NCBI RefSeq assembly: GCF_014982855.1
Contig: NZ_JADCKF010000010.1
Location: 62,001 to 126,000, forward strand
Length of the DNA stretch: 64,000 nucleotides
Source: Pseudoflavonifractor gallinarum
Lineage (GTDB): Bacteria; Bacillota; Clostridia; Oscillospirales; Oscillospiraceae
Direction: 5' to 3'
The notes under the pieces are model-generated. The model was given only the letters and a program-made list of their open reading frames with translations, did no database searches and had not been told where the DNA came from. Positions 59,021-64,000 of the stretch are shown piece by piece. The translations under genes were made by a program, and so were the position numbers. The stretch's first letter is position 1. The number at the start of each line of letters is the position of its first letter.

Positions 59021-60930
59021 CCCTGAGCCTCCTCCAGGGCGGCTGAGAGTTCTTCCCACTGCTCATAGAGGGCGGCAAGCTCCCCCTCCATGCGCTCCTT
59101 CTCCGCGCACAGCTCCTGCAGGCGCACATAGTCGGTGGCGGCCTCCTCCATCTGGCCGTTGAGGGCCTCCAGGGCCTCCTCGGCCTTGGCCACCGCCCGC
59201 TCGGCGGCGCTCACCTGCTTCTCCAGCATCTTGGTGCCGCCGCTGCGCTTGGGGGGCTTGGGCTTGCTCTCCTCCTTGGGCCCCTTGGCCGGGGCGGCCT
59301 TGGCGGAGAGCTCCAGCTGCTTGCGCCGCTCCTGAAAGGCCCGGAATTCCTCAAAGGTCCCCCGGAAATCGGTGACCTGTCCGTCCTCGATCATCCAGAT
59401 GCGGCTTGCAAACTGGTTGATGAAATAGCGGTCGTGGGAGACAAAGAGCAGCGTCCCCTCGTAGTCGGTGACCGCCTCCTCGATCCACTCCCGGGAGGCG
59501 ATGTCCAGATGGTTGGTGGGCTCGTCCAGGATGAGCAGGTTGATGTTCTCGTCCATGAGCATGCACAGCCGCAGCCGGCTCTGCTCCCCGCCCGAGAGGG
59601 CGGAGACCGGCTTGAACACGTCCTCCCCCCGGAAGTTGAAGGAGGCCAGCCGGTTGCGGGCGGTCTGGGTGGTGCAGTTCTGGGCGTAGAGCATGGTGTC
59701 CACCAGGTTGCGCTCGGGGTGGTCAAAGTGGATGATCTGGGGGAGATACCCGATCTTCACCGTGGGGCCCCGGCGGATCTTGCCCCCGTCGGGGAGCTCC
59801 TCCCCCATGATGAGCTTGAGGAAGGTGGACTTGCCGGTGCCGTTGTCCCCCAGCAGGGCGATGCGCTCCCCGCCCTCGATGAGGAGGTCCACGTCGTGGA
59901 AGAGGGTGCGCCCCTCAAAGCCCTTCTCCAGGCCCTTGATGAGGAGCACCTCGTCCCCCTGAAAGTCCCGCTCGCCGAAGCGCATGTCCAGCTTGCGCTC
60001 TTTCTTGGGCTTGTCGGTCTTGCGCAGGCGCTCGATCCGCTTTTCCATGGAGAAGGCCCGCTTGTGCAGCTTGTCGTTGCCCATGAAGGCCCACAGGTGG
60101 AGCTTGTCCGCCGCGGTCTGGAGCTGCTCGATCTTGGCCTGCTCCTTCTCGTACTGCTTGAGCTTCTCCTCGTAGCGGCGCTCCTTCTCCTCGGCGTAAA
60201 AGCTGTAATTGCCCGCGTAGAACTCGGCCTTGCCCTCCTGGATCTCGATGACCCGCTTGACCACCCGGTCCAGGAACCAGCGGTCATGGGAGATGGCCAG
60301 CACAGTCCCCTTGAAGCGGTCCAGATATTCCTCCAGCCACTCGGTGGCCCGCAGGTCCAGGTGGTTGGTGGGCTCGTCCAGCAGGAGGATGTCGGTATCC
60401 TCCAGAATGAGCCGGCCCAGGTTCACCCGGGTCTTTTCCCCGCCGGAGAGGGAGGAGAAGAGCTGCCGGCGCATCTCCTGGGAGATGAGCAGGCCGTTGC
60501 AGACCTTGCCCAGCTCAGTCTCGGTGTCGTAGCCGCCCCCCGCCTCAAAGGCGGCGGTCAGCTTGTCATAGCGGCTCAGGATGGCGGGGTCGGAGTCGTG
60601 GGCCATGCGCTCGGTGAGCTCAGCCATCTCCCGCTCCATGCGGTGGAGCCGCTCAAAGGCGGTGCGCAGCACGTCGTCCACCGTATACTCCGCCGGATAG
60701 ACGGGGATCTGGGAGATGAGGCCCATGGTCTTGCCCGGGGCCACCACCACTTCTCCCTCGTCATAGTCCAGCTCCCCGGTGAGGATCTTCAGAAAGGTGG
60801 TCTTGCCCGCGCCGTTTTTGCCCAGCAGGCCCACCCGTTCTCCCTGGTCGATCTGGAAGGTCAGGCCGTCCAGAATGCGTGTGCCGACCTCGAACTCCTT
60901 GACGAGGCCGGATACGGATATATCGATCAT
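59017..60930 (-). CDS. ABC-F family ATPase (Uup-like)
   Basis: 637 aa, two ABC domains in one chain without membrane segments. Walker A GKNGAGKTT and GDNGTGKST, signatures LSGGEKTRVNLG and LSGGEQSRLRL, an arm/linker rich in charge between them (about 240-310), and a C-terminal coiled coil (about 560-637) as in Uup. ABC-F proteins act on the ribosome; some give antibiotic resistance, but this layout suits a housekeeping translation factor. The ATG is preceded by GGAG. Confidence 0.92.
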   Translation of the reverse strand: MIDISVSGLVKEFEVGTRILDGLTFQIDQGERVGLLGKNGAGKTTFLKILTGELDYDEGEVVVAPGKTMGLISQIPVYPAEYTVDDVLRTAFERLHRMEREMAELTERMAHDSDPAILSRYDKLTAAFEAGGGYDTETELGKVCNGLLISQEMRRQLFSSLSGGEKTRVNLGRLILEDTDILLLDEPTNHLDLRATEWLEEYLDRFKGTVLAISHDRWFLDRVVKRVIEIQEGKAEFYAGNYSFYAEEKERRYEEKLKQYEKEQAKIEQLQTAADKLHLWAFMGNDKLHKRAFSMEKRIERLRKTDKPKKERKLDMRFGERDFQGDEVLLIKGLEKGFEGRTLFHDVDLLIEGGERIALLGDNGTGKSTFLKLIMGEELPDGGKIRRGPTVKIGYLPQIIHFDHPERNLVDTMLYAQNCTTQTARNRLASFNFRGEDVFKPVSALSGGEQSRLRLCMLMDENINLLILDEPTNHLDIASREWIEEAVTDYEGTLLFVSHDRYFINQFASRIWMIEDGQVTDFRGTFEEFRAFQERRKQLELSAKAAPAKGPKEESKPKPPKRSGGTKMLEKQVSAAERAVAKAEEALEALNGQMEEAATDYVRLQELCAEKERMEGELAALYEQWEELSAALEEAQG

Positions 60931-60950
60931 TGTTGTACTCCTATGTTGCG

Positions 60951-60986
60951 GAAAAGGCCGCGGGCCCCCTTGGGGAGTCCGCGGCT
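60951..60986 (-). terminator. Terminator of the ddl-murF unit
   Basis: Stem GCCGCGGACTCCCC / GGGGCCCGCGGC (one mismatch) followed by CTTTTCC on the minus strand. Confidence 0.7.
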
Positions 60987-60992
60987 CCGAAT

Positions 60993-62387
60993 TTACTCAG
61001 CCTCTTTTGTCTTGCTCTTGAGGTACTCCACCAGGTCCTCGAAGGCCATACCGCGGGAGGCCTTGACCAGGACGGTGGTATGGGGCCGGAGCACCTGGTC
61101 CAGCACGCTGTGGGCGCTCTCCTTATCGGGGCAGTAGTAGACCTCCTCCAGGGGGCTCAGCTTGGCCGCGTCGTAGATGTGCTTGGCCAGCTCACCCACC
61201 GCCACCAGGCAGTCGATCCCCACCTTACCCAGGTACTCGCCCACGCCGGCGTGGAGCACCGGGGCCAGGGGGCCCAGCTCGAACATGTCGCCCAGCACGG
61301 CCACCTTGTGCTCGGCCTTGGTGTTGGAGAGGACCTCCACCGCCGCGCGCATGGACTGGGGATTGGCGTTGTAGGTGTCGTTGAGGATGGTGATGTCGTC
61401 GGCCCGGTGGATGATGTTCATGCGCATCTTGGTGGGCGCGAAGTGAAGCACACCGTCCACGATCTCCTTCTCGGTGAGGCCGAAGTGCTCGCCCACCGCC
61501 ATGGCCATCAGGGTGGGATAGATCATGTGCTCGCCCAGGGCGGGGATCTCCACCGTTCCCTCCATGCGGGGGGTCTTGACCCGGCAGGTCATGTGGCTCT
61601 TGCCGTCGCTGACGATGTCGCTGGCCCGGTAGTCCAGGCCCTCGCTCCCGCCGCACCAGACCGTCTCAAAGGGCAGCTTGGGCTCCAGGGAGCGCAGGAG
61701 GGGATCGTCGCCGTTGAGGACCACAAAGCAGTCCTTCTTGGCGTGGTGGAAGATCTCGCTCTTGGCCTCCAGGATCTTCTCCCGGGTGCCGAAGAACTCG
61801 ATGTGGGAGTCGCCCACGTTGGTGATGAGGGCCACGTCGGGCTCCACGATGTCGGAGAGATAGTCGATCTCCCCGGCGTGGTTCATGCCCAGCTCCAGCA
61901 CGGCGATCTCATGCTCCCGGTTCAGGCGCAGCAGGGTCATGGGCACGCCGATGTCGTTGTTCAGGTTGCCCTCGGTCTTGAGGACCTTGAACTTCTCCCC
62001 CAGCACGGCGGCCACCATGTCCTTGGTGGTGGTCTTGCCCACCGAGCCGGTCAGGGCCACGAAGGGGATGTGGAACTTGCTCTTATAGTGCTTGGCAAGG
62101 TCCCGCAGAGCCCGGCCGGTGTTGGCCACCTTGATGTAGAACTTTCCGGGCAGATAGCTCTCCCGCTCCCGCTGGGTGAAGCAGCCTGCGGCTCCCCCCT
62201 CCAGCGCGGCGTTGATGTAGGCGTGACCGTCAAAGCGCTCGCCGGACAGGGGCACGAAGAGGGACCCCTCATGGATGGTCCGGCTGTCGGTCTCGACCCG
62301 GGTGATCTCCCGGTCCAGGTCGTGAAACTCGCCCAGCATGTGCCCGCCCACGACCTCCATGATCTCGCGTATGGTGATGGCTTCCAT
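60993..62387 (-). CDS. murF: UDP-N-acetylmuramoyl-tripeptide--D-alanyl-D-alanine ligase
   Basis: 464 aa. It adds D-Ala-D-Ala to the UDP-MurNAc tripeptide. N-terminal domain with VETDSRTIHEGSLFVPLSGERFDGH (core DSRTIHEGSLFVPLSGE), ATP loop ALTGSVGKTTTKDM near residue 112, and NDTYNANPQSMRAAVEVL in the C-terminal domain. The ATG at 62387 has AGGAGGA upstream; the frame extends further but without a start site. It follows ddl, which makes its substrate. Confidence 0.96.
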   Translation of the reverse strand: MEAITIREIMEVVGGHMLGEFHDLDREITRVETDSRTIHEGSLFVPLSGERFDGHAYINAALEGGAAGCFTQRERESYLPGKFYIKVANTGRALRDLAKHYKSKFHIPFVALTGSVGKTTTKDMVAAVLGEKFKVLKTEGNLNNDIGVPMTLLRLNREHEIAVLELGMNHAGEIDYLSDIVEPDVALITNVGDSHIEFFGTREKILEAKSEIFHHAKKDCFVVLNGDDPLLRSLEPKLPFETVWCGGSEGLDYRASDIVSDGKSHMTCRVKTPRMEGTVEIPALGEHMIYPTLMAMAVGEHFGLTEKEIVDGVLHFAPTKMRMNIIHRADDITILNDTYNANPQSMRAAVEVLSNTKAEHKVAVLGDMFELGPLAPVLHAGVGEYLGKVGIDCLVAVGELAKHIYDAAKLSPLEEVYYCPDKESAHSVLDQVLRPHTTVLVKASRGMAFEDLVEYLKSKTKEAE

Positions 62388-62422
62388 CGAATCTCCTCCT
62401 GGGGACCTTGGGTCCCGCGTTT

Positions 62423-63478
62423 TTATTTCTGTTCTTTCCGGGCCTCCAGCGAGGCGTCCACGATCTTCTGGCACAGGGTGTCGTAGTCCACACCCACCGC
62501 CGCGGCCTCCTGGGGCAGGAGGCTGGTGTCCGTCATACCGGGCAGGGTGTTGACCTCCAGGAACCAGGGCCGGTTGTCCTTGTCCAGCACAAAGTCGCTG
62601 CGGGAATAGGCCGTGAGACCCAGCAGCTCATGGATCCGCCGGGCGGCCGAGCGCATCTGGGCCTCCGCCTTCCCGTCCACCTGGGCGGGACAGACCTCCA
62701 GAGAGGCCCCGGCCACATACTTGTTCTTATAGTCGTAAAAGCCCGTCTTGGGGATGACCTCGATGGGGGGCAGGCTCTCGCCGTCCAGGACGCCGCAGAA
62801 GAAATCCCGGCCCTCCACGAACTGCTCCACCAGCACCTGGCGGCCCAGGCGGCGGCACTCCCGCAGGGCCTTGTGGAGCTCCTCCCCGGTGCGGCAGATG
62901 AACACGCCCACCGACGAGCCGCCGTTGTGGATCTTCACCACGCAGGGCAGGGGCTCGCTGCGCTCCACCTCTTCGATCTCCCGGTCGGTGAGCTTGACGG
63001 TGCGCCACTGGGGGGTGAGGATGCCCTCGGCCGCCGCCAGCTGCTTGGTGTAGTTCTTATCCATGGCGATGGCGCTGCCCAGATAGCCCGAGCCGGTATA
63101 GGCGATGCCCAGCATGTCGAACGCAGCCTGGATGCGCCCGTCCTCGCCGCTCTCGCCGTGGAGGGCGTTGAACACCACGTCGGCCATCTGGCAGGCCGCC
63201 AGCACGCCCTGGCCGAAAATGCTCCCGCTCTGGAGCTTGCGCGCGGCCTTCACCGCCTCCAGATCGGGCTCCTCCTCCTTGATGCTCAGATCGGGCAGCG
63301 GGGGCGGAAGCCGGAACAGATCCGCGAGCGGATGCCCATAGTCCTCCAGTCCCAGATACAGGTCCACCATGGCTACCTGGTGCCCTTTCCGCTGCAGAGC
63401 CTGCGCCACCATGGCGCCCGACGCGAAGGACACGTTGCGTTCCGGACTCAGTCCGCCCGCCAACACTACTATATTCAT
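62423..63478 (-). CDS. ddl: D-alanine--D-alanine ligase
   Basis: 351 aa. ATP-grasp enzyme joining two D-Ala. NIVVLAGGLSPERNVSFASG at the start (the nucleotide-binding N-lobe), FNALHGESGEDGRIQAAFD, AYTGSGYLGSAIAMDKNYTK and FLEVNTLPGMTDTSLLPQ at the end are clear. The ATG at 63478 has AGAGG upstream. It precedes murF by 35 nt, and both act in succession in cell wall precursor synthesis; a small GGGACC/GGTCCC hairpin lies between them. Confidence 0.95.
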   Translation of the reverse strand: MNIVVLAGGLSPERNVSFASGAMVAQALQRKGHQVAMVDLYLGLEDYGHPLADLFRLPPPLPDLSIKEEEPDLEAVKAARKLQSGSIFGQGVLAACQMADVVFNALHGESGEDGRIQAAFDMLGIAYTGSGYLGSAIAMDKNYTKQLAAAEGILTPQWRTVKLTDREIEEVERSEPLPCVVKIHNGGSSVGVFICRTGEELHKALRECRRLGRQVLVEQFVEGRDFFCGVLDGESLPPIEVIPKTGFYDYKNKYVAGASLEVCPAQVDGKAEAQMRSAARRIHELLGLTAYSRSDFVLDKDNRPWFLEVNTLPGMTDTSLLPQEAAAVGVDYDTLCQKIVDASLEARKEQK

Positions 63479-63541
63479 AGATACACCTCTAGACATTGTT
63501 CCAGACTTACGCGTTTGTTTCAGTATATGCATACATGGGAT

Positions 63542-63570
63542 ATTATAACATACCCGCACCGGATACTCAA
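63542..63570 (-). promoter_or_regulatory. Promoter of ddl-murF
   Basis: Minus strand: TTGAGT, 17 nt, TATAAT, about 65 nt before the ddl start. Confidence 0.8.
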
Positions 63571-63634
63571 TGCAAAATCGCGCCTCTCTCCCGGTTGTTC
63601 GGGCGATTTCCCCCGGTTTCCCCGGCTCCGGGCA

Positions 63635-63679
63635 GAAAAAAAGACCCTGTCCGGTGGAGCCATGCCCTTCAGGGTCCCT
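63635..63679 (-). terminator. Terminator of the small gene upstream of ddl
   Basis: Stem GGGACCCTG / CAGGGTCT with a large loop, followed by seven T on the minus strand. Confidence 0.75.
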
Positions 63680-63691
63680 CTTCTCTTGGCG

Positions 63692-63901
63692 TCAGCGCCC
63701 CTCCAGGGCGGCGGTCAGACGAGCGGCGATGGCGCCGCACTTGTCCAGAAAGGCCTTGCGGTCCGGGTCCTCCGGATCGCCCATGCCCGCCACGGTCTCC
63801 ATCTGGTTGCGCACCCGGGCCAGGAGCCAGGCGTAGTCCTCTTCTCCCAGCGCATTGCCCCGCAGCCGCTCCAGATAGCGCTGGTCTTCCTCCAATAACA
63901 C
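63692..63901 (-). CDS. Small protein of unknown function
   Basis: 69 aa from a GTG start, with GGGGGA 5 nt upstream. It looks all-helical and charged (EEDQRYLERLRGNALGEEDY, then WLLARVRNQMETVAGM and KAFLDKCGAIAARLTAALEG). No family is recognised. A good promoter 37 nt upstream and a terminator directly after support a real monocistronic gene. Confidence 0.65.
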   Translation of the reverse strand: MLLEEDQRYLERLRGNALGEEDYAWLLARVRNQMETVAGMGDPEDPDRKAFLDKCGAIAARLTAALEGR

Positions 63902-63937
63902 CGAAATCCCCCATTTCTCCCCGTTCTGGTACGCATC

Positions 63938-63966
63938 ATCATAGCAGATTTTACCGGCACTGACAA
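63938..63966 (-). promoter_or_regulatory. Promoter of the small 69-aa gene
   Basis: Minus strand: TTGTCA, 17 nt, TATGAT. Upstream of it the window ends without another visible gene. Confidence 0.75.
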
Positions 63967-64000
63967 GGAAATTTACACGCCGTTCACACTCGGCCCCCTC

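Overview
The window is a GC-rich, densely coded bacterial chromosome segment. The evidence points to a clostridial (Oscillospiraceae-like, Flavonifractor/Lawsonibacter type) gut Firmicute. The gene content includes YerC, PlsY, DUF512-Der, TIGR03960/TIGR03936 radical SAM partners, split GcvPA/GcvPB, TepA-FtsK and a DUF6514-like small protein. Promoters are sigma-A type with 16-17 bp spacers, TTG/GTG starts are common, and ribosome binding sites are strong. The genus is inferred from gene content and style, not from a database match.

Layout. 1-4.5 kb: M18 aminopeptidase, MarR regulator, and a secreted multidomain metallophosphoesterase ending in a dockerin. 4.5-7.7 kb: structured repeats, a five-tRNA operon (Val-Asp-Phe-Gly-Cys), and yerC-methyltransferase-hslO. 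7.9-10 kb: a DUF3298-like protein and purA. 10.2-15.7 kb (minus): DUF512-der-plsY-gpsA, and yceD-rpmF. 16-21.2 kb (plus): an RluA-family pseudouridine synthase and a complete potABCD polyamine importer. 21.3-25 kb: thioesterase, YbaK deacylase, DUF308 protein and a REC-HD-GYP-GGDEF c-di-GMP protein. 25.5-29.6 kb (minus): the TIGR03960/TIGR03936 pair, an SLC13-type permease and a small DUF6514-like protein. 30-36.6 kb: a LexA-like XRE regulator, a 5'-truncated GldG gene with a DUF4340 partner, an HD protein, an MBL hydrolase and a large membrane protein. 36.7-41.3 kb: a glycosyltransferase, then (minus) an FHA-FtsW/RodA fusion with a PBP transpeptidase. 41.4-47.6 kb: tandem glycine riboswitch, gcvT-gcvH-gcvPA-gcvPB and lpd, a complete glycine cleavage system. 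47.7-64 kb (minus): GNAT, ftsK, uppP, tepA, a second M18 aminopeptidase, coaE, Sua5, prfA, a YdcF-like protein, an ABC-F protein, murF, ddl and a small unknown gene.

The most unusual feature is a family of about 200-bp, strongly structured intergenic repeats. There are four full copies (10.0, 25.2, 32.9 and 37.8 kb) and two remnants (46.1 and 47.7 kb). Every copy begins immediately beside a hairpin that is, or resembles, a factor-independent terminator. Copies differ by paired (compensatory) changes in their stems, and one copy lies between two identical 35-bp terminator palindromes. A second structured repeat type lies beside the tRNA operon and is also bracketed by look-alike terminators. 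These look like small non-coding elements that target terminators, and I recognise no named family.
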